Assembly (NCBI GenBank): GCA_964462945.1
Contig: CAYWZW010000011.1
Span: 1 to 64,000, forward strand
Direction of reading: 5' to 3'
DNA: 64,000 bases
From: GCA-020343675 sp964462945
Lineage (GTDB): Bacteria > Planctomycetota > Phycisphaerae > Sedimentisphaerales > Anaerobacaceae
Below, piece after piece: positions 1 to 10,343 of the stretch (position 1 is its first letter; each line of letters opens with the position of its first letter). The notes under the pieces are model-generated. The model did not search any database and was not told the origin of the DNA. It saw only the letters and a program-made list of their open reading frames with translations. The position numbers and the translations under genes are program-made.

Positions 1-23
1 TGGAAAAACAAAAAGCGTAGTAC

Positions 24-90
24 TTGACAGCAGGCAGCCTTTCATGAATAGGGTGGGGCTTGCCCCACCGTGATTCTAAAGCCCACCCTG
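24..90 (+). repeat. Intergenic palindromic repeat, copy 1
   Basis: An 8-bp perfect inverted repeat GGTGGGGC/GCCCCACC with a TT loop lies at 52-69. It is followed at 82-89 by CCCACCCT, which can pair with AGGGTGGG at 50-57, so two alternative hairpins are possible. The same unit recurs near 4408 and 27975. A TTGACA hexamer at 24-29 could be a -35 box for the first oxidoreductase gene, but no good -10 box follows it. Confidence 0.6.
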
Positions 91-178
91 CAATGCGGGC
101 TTCTCGAAGACCTCTGAGAGAGTGCAAACGGAGGGTGGAAAAGGGCAAGTACAGTTTGTCAAGATGAGGAATGTTGTT

Positions 179-1537
179 ATGAGAAACCAGAACCAAATGA
201 GCAAGCAGCAGAAGATGAGGATCTCCCGGCGCGAGCTGATGGGCGCTGCGGCGGCGCTTGCAGCTTTTACGATCGTGCCCAAGCAAGTTCTGGCCGGAGC
301 GGCAGGTAATAAGCTCAATATCGCGGGCATAGGCGTCGGCGGCCGCGGGGCCAGCGACCTGGAGGCTGTGGAGAGCGAGAATATTGTCGCTCTGTGCGAT
401 GTGGACCTGGACAGAGCGCAGAAGACGCTCAAGAAGTATCCGAACGCTAAGGTCTATCGCGACTTCCGGGACATGTTGGACAAAGAGGCTAAGAACATCG
501 ACGCCGTAGTCATCGGCGCCCCGGACCATATTCACGCCCCCGCTGCGATCAGGGCGATGAAGATGGGCACGCACGTCTATTGCGAAAAGCCGATGGCCCA
601 CACAATCTTCGAGGCCCGCGAAATGGCCAGAGTGGCCCGCGAGACGGGCGTGGTCACCCAGATGGGCAACCAGGGCCACGCCGGCGATGGACTGCGGCTC
701 TACTGGGAGTACATCCACGACGGGGCCATCGGCAAAGTCAAAGAGGTGCACGTCTGGAGCGACCGGGCCGGCACGCCGGAGCGAGCGTGGTGGCCGCAGG
801 GCGTAACGGCGCCCGAAGGCAGCGAGCCGGTTCCGGAGAACCTCAACTGGGACCTCTGGCTGGGGCCCGCCAAATGGAGACCGTATAACTCGGCATACGT
901 GCCCTTCAAGTGGCGCGGCTGGTATGACTTCGGCTGCGGCGCCCTGGGCGATATGGCCGTTCACAACGCTGACCCGGCATTCTTCGCGCTGGAGCTGGAC
1001 GCCCCCACGGCGGTCGAAGCCGAGACCAGCGAGGTCAACAATGACACGTTCCCGAAGTGGAACATCATCCATTATTACTTCCCGGCCAAGGGAGCCCGGC
1101 CGGCCGTGAAGATGACCTGGTACGATGGCGCCAAGCTGCCGCCCACGCCTGCGCATTTAGACGAGGGACTGAAGCTTGGCGACAATGGGATTCTGTTTGT
1201 GGGCGAGAACGCTTCGCTGCTGGGCGGCAGCCATGCGGGTACGCCCCGAATCATCCCCGAGGCCAAGAGAAAAGAGTACGGCCAACCGCCCAAGACGCTG
1301 CCGAGATCGCCGGGCCATCACAAGGAATGGATCGAGGCCTGCAAGGCGGGCAAGCCCCAGGATGCGAAGTCCGGCTTCTCGTACGCCGGGCCGTTCGTGG
1401 AAGCCCTGCTGGTCGGCAACTTGGCGGTGCGGCTCAAGACACGCGTCGAGTGGGACTTGAAGACCATGCGCTCGCCGAATTGCCCCGAGGCGGACAACTA
1501 CGTCACGAAGTTTTACCGCGCCGGTTGGATGTTGTAG
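179..1537 (+). CDS. Tat-exported Gfo/Idh/MocA oxidoreductase, tandem paralog 1
   Basis: A 452-residue NAD(P)-dependent sugar oxidoreductase. The N-terminus has a twin-arginine signal (SRRELMG, R17-R18, then an Ala-rich h-region ending near residue 40), so export in folded form is expected. The Rossmann glycine motif GIGVGGRG is at about 50-57, and the EKP motif with the presumed catalytic Lys137 follows CDV and DH motifs typical of the family. Start 179 is chosen because GAGGA at 166-170 sits 8 nt upstream; in-frame starts at 122, 164 and 197 are less well placed. It is the first of four tandem paralogs. Known relatives oxidise sugars, often at C3 of glycosides, or act on related cyclic polyols. 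The substrate here is unknown. Confidence 0.9.
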   Translation: MRNQNQMSKQQKMRISRRELMGAAAALAAFTIVPKQVLAGAAGNKLNIAGIGVGGRGASDLEAVESENIVALCDVDLDRAQKTLKKYPNAKVYRDFRDMLDKEAKNIDAVVIGAPDHIHAPAAIRAMKMGTHVYCEKPMAHTIFEAREMARVARETGVVTQMGNQGHAGDGLRLYWEYIHDGAIGKVKEVHVWSDRAGTPERAWWPQGVTAPEGSEPVPENLNWDLWLGPAKWRPYNSAYVPFKWRGWYDFGCGALGDMAVHNADPAFFALELDAPTAVEAETSEVNNDTFPKWNIIHYYFPAKGARPAVKMTWYDGAKLPPTPAHLDEGLKLGDNGILFVGENASLLGGSHAGTPRIIPEAKRKEYGQPPKTLPRSPGHHKEWIEACKAGKPQDAKSGFSYAGPFVEALLVGNLAVRLKTRVEWDLKTMRSPNCPEADNYVTKFYRAGWML

Positions 1538-1594
1538 GGGAAAACCGGCGTGACTGCTTTCAGTCGGCTTCAAAACTGCGAAAGGGATACGCCC

Positions 1595-2968
<1,374 letters not shown>

Positions 2969-2971
2969 TTC

Positions 2972-3004
2972 AGGATTTAAGATTTGAGATTTGAAATTTG
3001 AGAT
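2972..3004 (+). repeat. A/T-rich imperfect repeat (GATTTGA units)
   Basis: Short direct repeats of the type GATTTGA/AATTTGA lie between oxidoreductase paralogs 2 and 3. They look like low-complexity intergenic sequence. No promoter or terminator is evident. Confidence 0.45.
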
Positions 3005-3030
3005 GTCAAATTATCGAGAGGAATCTTCTT

Positions 3031-4401
3031 ATGAGAGACAGGAAAGGGGCTGAAGAAAAACGGAACAGCAAGCTATCGCGACGCGATTTTATGGGTGCGG
3101 CAGCGGCGGTGGCTGCGTTCAGTATTGTTCCGCGGAGCGTTCTCGGCGGGCCCCGCAACGTCCCGCCGAGCGAGAAGCTCAACATAGCCGGTATCGGCGT
3201 GGGTGGCCAGGGCGGCAGTGACCTTAACTCGCTCAGCAGTCAGAACATAGTGGCGCTGTGCGATGTGGATTGGCGCCAGGCGGCCGGAGCGTTCAAGCGG
3301 TACCCTGATGCCAGGAAATACAAAGATTTCCGTCAGATGCTGGATGACGAGGATAAGAATATCGATGCGGTCATCGTCGCCACGCCGGACCACGTGCACG
3401 CCGTTGCAAGCGTGGCGGCTATCAAGAGAGGCAAGCACGTGTATTGTGAAAAGCCGCTGACGCACTCGGTGTACGAGGCCCGCATGGTGGCCCAGGCCGC
3501 CCGCGAGCACAAGGTCGCTACCCAAATGGGCAATCAGGGCCAGGCCTCCGAGGAGACGCGGCTGATGTGCGAGTATATCTGGGACGGGGCGATTGGGCCG
3601 GTGCGCGAAGCGCACATCTGGACCGACAGACCTCTGAATGGTCTTTCCAAAGTGTACTGGCCTCAGGGGGTCGGGCGGCCCGAAGAAACACCGCCCGTGC
3701 CTGAGACGCTGGATTGGGACCTGTGGCTGGGCCCGGCGCCGCAGCGCCCGTATCATCCCGCTTATGTTCCGTTCAAGTGGCGGGGCTGGTGGGACTTCGG
3801 AACGGGGGCCCTGGGTGACATCGGCTGCCATCGTATTGACCCGGTCTGGCGAGCTCTGAAGCTAAAGGCCCCCATAAGCATCGAGGCTGCCTGCACGCTG
3901 GTCAACAACGAGACTTACCCTGTGGCCTCAGTGGTCACTTACCACTTTGGCGCCCGGGGTGACATGCCGCCGGTCAAACTCGTATGGTATGACGGCGGGT
4001 TGCGACCGCCCCGGCCCGCGGAGCTGGCGGACGGCCAGCAGATGGGCGACAATGGAATCCTGTTTGTCGGTGACAAGGGCAAGATGCTTGAGTACACGTT
4101 GATCCCGGAATCGCTGCGAAAAGAGTACGGCAAGCCGCCGCAGATGATTCCCCGCTCGCCCGGCCACCACGCAGAGTGGATCGAAGCCTGCAAGGGGGGC
4201 AAGCCGGCCGGCTCCAATTTCGACCATGCCGGACCTTTGGCGGAGGCCGTGTTGCTGGGCAATGTCGCCCTGCGCCCGAGTATGAAGGAGAAGCTGACCC
4301 GGACGAAGCTGCTCTGGGACAGCGAGAATTTGAAAATTACCAACATGCCCGAAGCGAACGAATTTCTCCGCTGGCAATACCGGCAAGGCTGGAGTCTATA
4401 G
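3031..4401 (+). CDS. Tat-exported Gfo/Idh/MocA oxidoreductase, tandem paralog 3
   Basis: A 456-residue member of the tandem array. The Tat signal is LSRRDFMGAAAAV (R17-R18) with an SVLGG cleavage region, followed by PPSEKLNIAGIGVGGQG (glycine motif about 54-61) and EKP with Lys141. The FKWRGWWDFGTGALGDIG segment near residue 250 is the substrate-domain signature shared by the array. ATG 3031 has GAGAGGA 8 nt upstream; an in-frame TTG at 2998 is rejected. Its closest relative in the window is the distant copy at 40433, judged by eye from shared blocks. Expected to be a periplasmic sugar or glycoside dehydrogenase. Confidence 0.9.
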   Translation: MRDRKGAEEKRNSKLSRRDFMGAAAAVAAFSIVPRSVLGGPRNVPPSEKLNIAGIGVGGQGGSDLNSLSSQNIVALCDVDWRQAAGAFKRYPDARKYKDFRQMLDDEDKNIDAVIVATPDHVHAVASVAAIKRGKHVYCEKPLTHSVYEARMVAQAAREHKVATQMGNQGQASEETRLMCEYIWDGAIGPVREAHIWTDRPLNGLSKVYWPQGVGRPEETPPVPETLDWDLWLGPAPQRPYHPAYVPFKWRGWWDFGTGALGDIGCHRIDPVWRALKLKAPISIEAACTLVNNETYPVASVVTYHFGARGDMPPVKLVWYDGGLRPPRPAELADGQQMGDNGILFVGDKGKMLEYTLIPESLRKEYGKPPQMIPRSPGHHAEWIEACKGGKPAGSNFDHAGPLAEAVLLGNVALRPSMKEKLTRTKLLWDSENLKITNMPEANEFLRWQYRQGWSL

Positions 4402-4403
4402 GC

Positions 4404-4446
4404 GTAGGGTGGGGCTTGCCCCACCTTAAACCTAAAGCCCACCTAC
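4404..4446 (+). repeat. Intergenic palindromic repeat, copy 2
   Basis: GGTGGGGC-TT-GCCCCACC at 4408-4425 is identical in its core to the copy at 52-69. It is nested in GTAGGGTGGG (4404-4413) and CCCACCTAC (4438-4446), so alternative pairings are again possible. It occupies the 66-nt gap between paralogs 3 and 4. Confidence 0.65.
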
Positions 4447-4467
4447 ATAAATTTAAGGAAACCAATC

Positions 4468-5778
4468 GTGGAAAGACATAAAGTGACGCGTCGTGATTTT
4501 CTGAGTGGTGCGGTGGCAGCGGCGGCGTTTATGGTTGTCCCCCGTCACGTGCTCGGCGGACCCGGCCGGACGGCGCCGAGCGAGAAGCTGAACGTCGCCT
4601 GCATCGGCGTCGCCGGCATGGGGGCCAGCGACACGCAGCAGGTCAGCACGGAAAATATAGTCGCCCTGTGTGACGTGGACTGGAAACACGCAGCCGGCAC
4701 GTTCGAGCGTTTGCCTAACGCGAAGAAATACCGCGATTTCCGCAGGATGCTGGATGAAGTGGGCAAGGGCCTCGATGCGGTCACCGTATCGACGCCGGAC
4801 AATACGCACGCCGTCGCGGCGATGGCCGCCATCAAGAGGGGCAAGCACGTCTATTGCCAAAAGCCTTTGGCACACGATATTTTCGAGGTGCGCCAACTGA
4901 CCGAGGCCGCCCGGCAGCACAAGGTGATGACGCAGATGGGCATTCAGGTTCATGCTGAGAGCTGCGTCAGGCTGGTGGCCGAGATGATCAAATCCGGGGC
5001 GATCGGCGAGGTGCGGAAGGTCGATATCTGGAGCGGGAAGAACTGGGGCGGCGGCGAGCGCCCGGCGGATACACCGCCGGTCCCGGAAACGCTCGACTGG
5101 GACCTCTGGCTCGGCCCGGCCCCGTATCGGCCCTACCATCCGGCTTATCTACCCGGCAACTGGCGCCGCTGGTGGGATTTCGGGACGGGGACCTTGGGTG
5201 ACATGGGCTGCCACATCATCGACCCTGTGTTCTGGGCGCTCGATCTGGGGTACCCCACGAGTGTCGAGGCCAAGCCGGCTAAGTTTAATGACCAGACCTA
5301 TCCGGAGGCGACGACCGTCCAATGGGAGTTCCCCGCCCGCGGCGCGTTGCCGTCCGTGACCGTGAGCTGGTGCGACGGGAACAGAAGGCCGGCCCGGCCC
5401 GACGAGCTTGAGGCGGGCCGAGAGCTGCCCGATCAGGGCGGATTGTATTACGGTGAAAAAGGTACAATACTCGCTCCCCACATGGGTAATCCGGCGCTCA
5501 TACCGTACTCGAAAATGAAAGACTTCAAGATGCCCGAGCCGTTCCTGGACAGAGGGATCAATCACTACCAGGATTGGATAAAGGCATGCAAGGGTGGCCC
5601 TAAGCCGCTGGCTAACTTCGACTACTCCGGTCCGCTGACCGAGACGATTCTATTGGGCAACGTGGCGGCCCGCGCCGGCGGGAAGCTCATCTGGGACGGT
5701 CCAAACTTCAAAGTCACCAACGTGGCCGAGGTCAATCAGTACCTCAAACGTGAATATCGAGCCGGTTGGCAATTGTAA
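4468..5778 (+). CDS. Tat-exported Gfo/Idh/MocA oxidoreductase, tandem paralog 4
   Basis: A 436-residue shortened paralog. The start is GTG 4468 with AAGGA 8 nt upstream, which puts the Tat motif VTRRDFLSG (R8-R9) almost at the N-terminus. The EKP motif reads QKP (Lys132 kept), and the DHxHA element is DNTHA, so the active-site surroundings differ from the other three copies. The segment between the dehydrogenase core and FGTGTLGDMG is about 15-20 residues shorter. This suggests divergence of substrate after duplication, but activity cannot be judged from sequence. It is followed 47 nt later by the isomerase/DUF1080 fusion. Confidence 0.88.
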   Translation: MERHKVTRRDFLSGAVAAAAFMVVPRHVLGGPGRTAPSEKLNVACIGVAGMGASDTQQVSTENIVALCDVDWKHAAGTFERLPNAKKYRDFRRMLDEVGKGLDAVTVSTPDNTHAVAAMAAIKRGKHVYCQKPLAHDIFEVRQLTEAARQHKVMTQMGIQVHAESCVRLVAEMIKSGAIGEVRKVDIWSGKNWGGGERPADTPPVPETLDWDLWLGPAPYRPYHPAYLPGNWRRWWDFGTGTLGDMGCHIIDPVFWALDLGYPTSVEAKPAKFNDQTYPEATTVQWEFPARGALPSVTVSWCDGNRRPARPDELEAGRELPDQGGLYYGEKGTILAPHMGNPALIPYSKMKDFKMPEPFLDRGINHYQDWIKACKGGPKPLANFDYSGPLTETILLGNVAARAGGKLIWDGPNFKVTNVAEVNQYLKREYRAGWQL

Positions 5779-5825
5779 TATATTATTTTCAGGCAAGACA
5801 ACGTCTTATTAGTAGGAGAACGAAC

Positions 5826-7277
5826 ATGAACAAGAGAACGAAACTGACTATGGTTGTGTTGACGTTTGCACTGTGTGTTTGCTGCCTGCCCGGGGCGGCT
5901 GCGGCCGATAGCGCCAAGGACTGGAAGCTGGGCATGCAGGCGTATAGTTTCAACCACTTCACGTTCTTCGAGGCTGTGGATAAAACCAAGGCGCTGGAGA
6001 TGAAATACATTGAGGTCTATCCGGGCCAGACGCTCAGCAAGGAAAAACCCGATGTCAAGACCGACCACAACATGTCCGCCGAGAGCAAGAAGCTCATGCT
6101 TCAGAAGCTCGCGGAGGTCGGCGTCAAACTGACCAACTACGGCGTAGTGAGCCTGCCGAACAACGAGACGGAATGCCGAAAAGTGTTCGACTTTGCCAAG
6201 GAGGTGGGTATTGAAACAATCGTCTCGGAGCCGCCGGAAGATGCGTTCGAGCTGATAGACAAATTGTGCGAGGAGTACAAGATTAACGTCGCGATCCATA
6301 ACCACCCCAAGCCTTCACATTATTGGGACCCTGACACGGTGCTGAAAGTCTGCAAGGGGCGCAGCCAGCGAATCGGCGCCTGTGCCGACACGGGGCACTG
6401 GATGCGATCAAGCATCAATCCGCTCGAAGCTATCAAGAAGCTCGGGGCCGAGAAGCGGATCATCAGCCTGCATTTCAAGGACCTCAACGAGTTCGGCAAC
6501 CCCAAGGCCCACGACGTTATATGGGGCACGGGCTTGGCCGATGCCAAGGCGATACTGGCCGAGCTTGCCCGTCAGAACTTCAAGGGCGTATTCTCGATTG
6601 AGTATGAGTACAACTGGCTTGAGTCGATGCCGGAGATCGCCGGTTGTGTGGCCTTTTTCAGAAAGACTGCGGCCGCACTCAGCGGCGCCGAGGCCAAAGA
6701 CGTCTTCAAAAAGGACCTCTCGAATGGCATCATGGAGTCCGGTTCCTGGGCCTTTGACGCCGAGGGTGTCCTTTCGCCGACGCTGAGCGGCCACGGCGAC
6801 ATCTGGACCAAGGAGCGCTACGGCAACTTCACGCTCGAATTGGACTTCAAAGTCCCTGAAAAGGGCAACAGCGGCGTCTTTATCCGCACTGGCGATCTGA
6901 AAAACTGGATCAATACCGCCATCGAAATCCAGATTCACGCCACGACCGACGGAACCAAGCATGGCCAATGCGGCGCCGTGTACGACTGCCTCTCGCCCTC
7001 GAAGGATGCGACAAAGAAACCGGGCGAGTGGAACCATTACGTCATTACCTGCCTGGACAACAAGATTTATGTGAATCTCAACGGCGAAGATATCATCGAT
7101 ATGGACCTGAATCTCTGGACCGAGGCTGGCAAGAACCCGGGTCCGCCGGCCGGGCCGGGAACCAAAAACAAGTTCTCCACGGCCTACAAGGATATGCCGC
7201 GCGAAGGACACCTTGGCTTCCAGTATCATGGCAACCCGATATGGTTCAAGAATCTTAAAATCAAGTCTTATGATTGA
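5826..7277 (+). CDS. Secreted TIM-barrel sugar isomerase/epimerase fused to DUF1080 (3-keto-glycoside hydrolase)
   Basis: A 483-residue two-domain protein. Residues 1-27 form a Sec signal peptide (hydrophobic stretch, cleavage after AAA). Residues about 34-290 form a xylose-isomerase-like TIM barrel: AIHNHPKPSHYW, CADTGHW and LHFKDL are typical metal and substrate positions. Residues about 310-483 are a DUF1080 concanavalin-like domain with GNSGVFIRTGD, AIEIQI and a C-terminal GHLGFQYHG motif. Characterised DUF1080 proteins cleave 3-keto-glycosides, and TIM-barrel partners interconvert 3-keto or other sugars; having both on one chain suggests coupled steps. ATG 5826 follows TAGGAGA at 5813-5819. 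Confidence 0.85.
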   Translation: MNKRTKLTMVVLTFALCVCCLPGAAAADSAKDWKLGMQAYSFNHFTFFEAVDKTKALEMKYIEVYPGQTLSKEKPDVKTDHNMSAESKKLMLQKLAEVGVKLTNYGVVSLPNNETECRKVFDFAKEVGIETIVSEPPEDAFELIDKLCEEYKINVAIHNHPKPSHYWDPDTVLKVCKGRSQRIGACADTGHWMRSSINPLEAIKKLGAEKRIISLHFKDLNEFGNPKAHDVIWGTGLADAKAILAELARQNFKGVFSIEYEYNWLESMPEIAGCVAFFRKTAAALSGAEAKDVFKKDLSNGIMESGSWAFDAEGVLSPTLSGHGDIWTKERYGNFTLELDFKVPEKGNSGVFIRTGDLKNWINTAIEIQIHATTDGTKHGQCGAVYDCLSPSKDATKKPGEWNHYVITCLDNKIYVNLNGEDIIDMDLNLWTEAGKNPGPPAGPGTKNKFSTAYKDMPREGHLGFQYHGNPIWFKNLKIKSYD

Positions 7278-7288
7278 GGCTAACTACG

Positions 7289-8731
7289 ATGCAATACTCG
7301 CAAATGAAAGACAAGAGCAACAAACCCGCCATCTGCGGCGGGATGGTTCCGGTGATCGCGATGCTGGGACTGAGTTTGTTTGTGCCGGGCGGCCCGCAGG
7401 CCGCACTGGCGGGCGATTCAGATTCGTCCGGCGGCTGGGTCACCCTGTTCAACGGCAAGGACCTGACCGGCTGGGAGGGCGACCCTCGCCTCTGGTCGGT
7501 CAAAGAGGGTGTCATTCGGGGCCAGACGACACTTACCGAACCCGCGAAGGGCAATACGTTCCTGATCTGGCGCGGCGGCACGCTTAGAGACTTCGAGCTG
7601 AGGCTTAAGTTCCGTATCCAGAACGGCAACTCCGGCGTGCAGTACCGCAGCAAGGAGGTGAGCAAGTGGGTCGTCAGCGGCTATCAGGCCGAAATTGAGA
7701 ACAACCCCGGCAAGGTCGGCTTCCTCTACCATGAGAGGGGCCGAGGATGGCTGGTCGACGTCGGCGATTTCATGGTCATCGACAAGAGCGGCGACAAGAA
7801 AGTCGTGGGGAACGTCTGCGACAAGGATGAGCTGGTCAAGGCCGGCTACTACAAGGAAAAAGACTGGAATGAGTACAGGATCATCGCCGAGGGTAATCAC
7901 CTGATCCATTACCTTAATGATTATCAGATGATGGAGCTAATTGACAACGACAGGCTGACTAACCCAAACGACGCGAAGGACCTAAAGGGCGCCGCGAGGG
8001 AAGGTATCCTGGCGCTTCAAATTCACGCCGGCCCCCCGATGGTCGTGGAGTTTAAGGACATCCGCGTCAGAAACTTAGAGTCCAGGTACGGTGACGCCGT
8101 TGTGCTGTTCGACGGTCGGGACCTGGACAACTGGCAGCTCCAGGGCGGCAAAGAGAAGAGCAAATGGGTCGTCGGCAAGGCCAAAGTCTCGGCGCAGGAC
8201 CCCAAGCAGTTGGTGGCCGAGAAAGGTCAGGGCGAGATGATCAACCTGCCCACTAAGCACGGCGACAGCCTCGACATATTCTCCGGCGAGAAGTTCGGCG
8301 ACTGCCGGATCGAATTGCAGCTCATGGTACCGCAAGGCTCCAATTCGGGCGTCTATGTCATGGGCGAATATGAAATCCAGGTTTTGGATAGCTGGGGACG
8401 CGAGAAGATGGGCCCGGGTGACATGGGCGCCATATACGGCGCTTCGCCGCCGCCGGTCAACGCGTCTCGCAAACCGGGCGAGTGGCAGAAGTACGTTATC
8501 GAGTGGCAGGCGCCCCGGTTTGACGCCGCCGGCAGCAAGACGCAGAACGCCAAGTTTCTTAAGGTCGAGCTTAACGGCCAGGTGCTTCACGAAAACCTTG
8601 AGATGAAGCAGCAGACCCCCGGCGGCGTGATCGGTAAGGAGGCACCGACCGGTCCGCTTATGTTCCAGGGCAACCACGGGCCCGTGGCGTTTCGCAATAT
8701 CATTGTGACGCCTCTGGCCAAGCAGCCGTAA
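7289..8731 (+). CDS. Secreted protein with two DUF1080 (3-keto-disaccharide hydrolase) domains
   Basis: A 480-residue exported protein made of two tandem DUF1080 domains. The signal peptide ends near AALAG at about residue 42. Domain 1 (about 51-255) opens with VTLFNGKDLTGW and has GNSGVQYRS; domain 2 (about 265-478) opens with VLFDGRDLDNW and has GSNSGVYVMGEYEIQVLDS. Both keep the family signature, so both may be active. The gene begins 11 nt after the isomerase/DUF1080 fusion (TGAGG upstream of ATG 7289), so the two are translated together. The expected role is hydrolysis or lyase-type cleavage of 3-keto-glycosides made by the neighbouring Gfo/Idh enzymes. Confidence 0.85.
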   Translation: MQYSQMKDKSNKPAICGGMVPVIAMLGLSLFVPGGPQAALAGDSDSSGGWVTLFNGKDLTGWEGDPRLWSVKEGVIRGQTTLTEPAKGNTFLIWRGGTLRDFELRLKFRIQNGNSGVQYRSKEVSKWVVSGYQAEIENNPGKVGFLYHERGRGWLVDVGDFMVIDKSGDKKVVGNVCDKDELVKAGYYKEKDWNEYRIIAEGNHLIHYLNDYQMMELIDNDRLTNPNDAKDLKGAAREGILALQIHAGPPMVVEFKDIRVRNLESRYGDAVVLFDGRDLDNWQLQGGKEKSKWVVGKAKVSAQDPKQLVAEKGQGEMINLPTKHGDSLDIFSGEKFGDCRIELQLMVPQGSNSGVYVMGEYEIQVLDSWGREKMGPGDMGAIYGASPPPVNASRKPGEWQKYVIEWQAPRFDAAGSKTQNAKFLKVELNGQVLHENLEMKQQTPGGVIGKEAPTGPLMFQGNHGPVAFRNIIVTPLAKQP

Positions 8732-8858
8732 TCGAAAGTGGAAGCCGGGCCTTTGAAATATTACTTTTGATGTATTACGTTTTTTGGGTGGTCTGTGGTA
8801 GCGGATTTCGCCGCCGCGGTTTTGGGTGGCTTGGGCAGCAGAAGAGTCGAGTGCGCGC

Positions 8859-8886
8859 TTGACAGTGAATGTAGTGACGTTATATT
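8859..8886 (+). promoter_or_regulatory. Sigma70-type promoter for the 8945 oxidoreductase
   Basis: TTGACA (8859-8864), 16-nt spacer, TATATT (8881-8886). This predicts a start near 8893 and a 5' leader of about 50 nt before ATG 8945. It marks the beginning of a second transcription unit within the locus. Confidence 0.7.
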
Positions 8887-8944
8887 GCACGAAAAGCAAG
8901 ATTGATGATTAGTTTGTTCAATTTTTGGAGCTGACAGAAGACCA

Positions 8945-10303
8945 ATGAAGAATCACAAAACTGTAGAGAAGATGGACAGACGTAGTTTTCTGTGCTCTAC
9001 CGCAGCGGCGGGAGCGGGTTTGGCGTTTTCACCGATGGTTTTGGCACAGACAGGCGGCGCGAAGGCGGATGACATCAATGTAGCCCTGTTGGGCGCCGGA
9101 GCCCAAGGCCAGGTCCTGATGAATGCCTGTTTGAAGATACCGGGTATTCGTTTCAAGGCGGTTTGCGATATCTGGACGGCTTACAACCAGAAGCGTGTCT
9201 CACGCATGCTTACGGCCTATCGCCACGAGCACAATGACTACGTGGACTACAAAGAAATGCTCGACAAGGAAAAAGACCTCGACGCGGTCATCGTTGCCAC
9301 ACCCGATTTCTGGCACTCTGAGCATACGGTTGCCTGTCTCAAGGCCGGGCTGAACGTCTATTGTGAAAAAGAGATGTCCAACACGCTCGAAGGGGCCAAG
9401 AAAATGGTGGCGGCGGCGAAAGAGACCGGCAAGCTGCTGCAGATCGGCCATCAGCGACGGAGCAATCCGCGATACATACACGCCTACGAAAAGCTCATCA
9501 TGGGCGCCAAGCTGCTGGGCACGATAACCTGTATCAACGGCCAGTGGAACCGCAGCAAGGCGGCGTGCGAGGACTTAGGCTCGCCGAAAAATGCCGAAAT
9601 GGACCAGGCCTCGCTGGAGAAGTACGGTTTCAAGTCGATGCAGCAGTTCCGGAACTGGCGCTGGTACAAAGGGCTTGGAGGCGGCCCCATCGTTGACCTC
9701 GGCTCGCATCAGATCGACATCTATAGCTGGTTCCTCGGCGCCAGTCCCAAAACGGTCATGGCCAGCGGTGGGATCGACTACTGGAAGGGACACGACTGGT
9801 ACGACAACGTCATGGTCATCTATGAGTATCCGGTTGGCGACCGGACCGTCAGGGCGTTTTACCAGACCATAACGACCAACAGCGCCAACGGCTATTACGA
9901 AGTCTTCATGGGCGATGAGGGTACGCTGGAAATCTCGGAGGCCTCCGGCCGCGGCAAGGTATATCGCGAGGCGGGGGTCCCGGCGGAGAACTGGGAAAAG
10001 TGGGTCAAGATGGGCTTTATCAAAGAGCCGGACAAGAAGGAAGAGCCAAAACCCGCCGGGGACGCCGTGCTGGACGTGCGCGAGTCACCCAAGCCGCCAA
10101 GCTACGATATACCGGTCACGATGGATAATAAGCCGTACCATCAGCCGCACCTCGAGAACTTCTTCGACGCGATTCGAGGCAAGGCCAAGCTGAACTGCCC
10201 CGCCGAAATCGGATACGAGACGGCGGTGACCGTATTGAAGGTGAACGAAGCCGTGGCGGCCGACAAGAAGCTCCAGTTCAAGCCCGAGGAGTTTAAGGCG
10301 TAA
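8945..10303 (+). CDS. Tat-exported Gfo/Idh/MocA oxidoreductase (divergent type)
   Basis: A 452-residue oxidoreductase of a different subgroup from the tandem array. The Tat signal MDRRSFLCSTAAAG (R12-R13) is followed by a hydrophobic run ending at VLAQ. The glycine motif ALLGAGAQGQ is at about 47-56. The EKP motif reads EKE: Lys142 is kept but the proline is lost. The C-terminal part has an insertion with KKEEPKPAGD near residue 360, likely a surface loop. It has its own promoter at 8859. It is followed 40 nt later by the multiheme cytochrome, which makes it the best candidate for a dehydrogenase that feeds electrons to that cytochrome; this link is an inference. Confidence 0.88.
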   Translation: MKNHKTVEKMDRRSFLCSTAAAGAGLAFSPMVLAQTGGAKADDINVALLGAGAQGQVLMNACLKIPGIRFKAVCDIWTAYNQKRVSRMLTAYRHEHNDYVDYKEMLDKEKDLDAVIVATPDFWHSEHTVACLKAGLNVYCEKEMSNTLEGAKKMVAAAKETGKLLQIGHQRRSNPRYIHAYEKLIMGAKLLGTITCINGQWNRSKAACEDLGSPKNAEMDQASLEKYGFKSMQQFRNWRWYKGLGGGPIVDLGSHQIDIYSWFLGASPKTVMASGGIDYWKGHDWYDNVMVIYEYPVGDRTVRAFYQTITTNSANGYYEVFMGDEGTLEISEASGRGKVYREAGVPAENWEKWVKMGFIKEPDKKEEPKPAGDAVLDVRESPKPPSYDIPVTMDNKPYHQPHLENFFDAIRGKAKLNCPAEIGYETAVTVLKVNEAVAADKKLQFKPEEFKA

Positions 10304-10343
10304 GGCGTCCTCAGGAATCGCCGCTGCACGCGATGAATGATTG

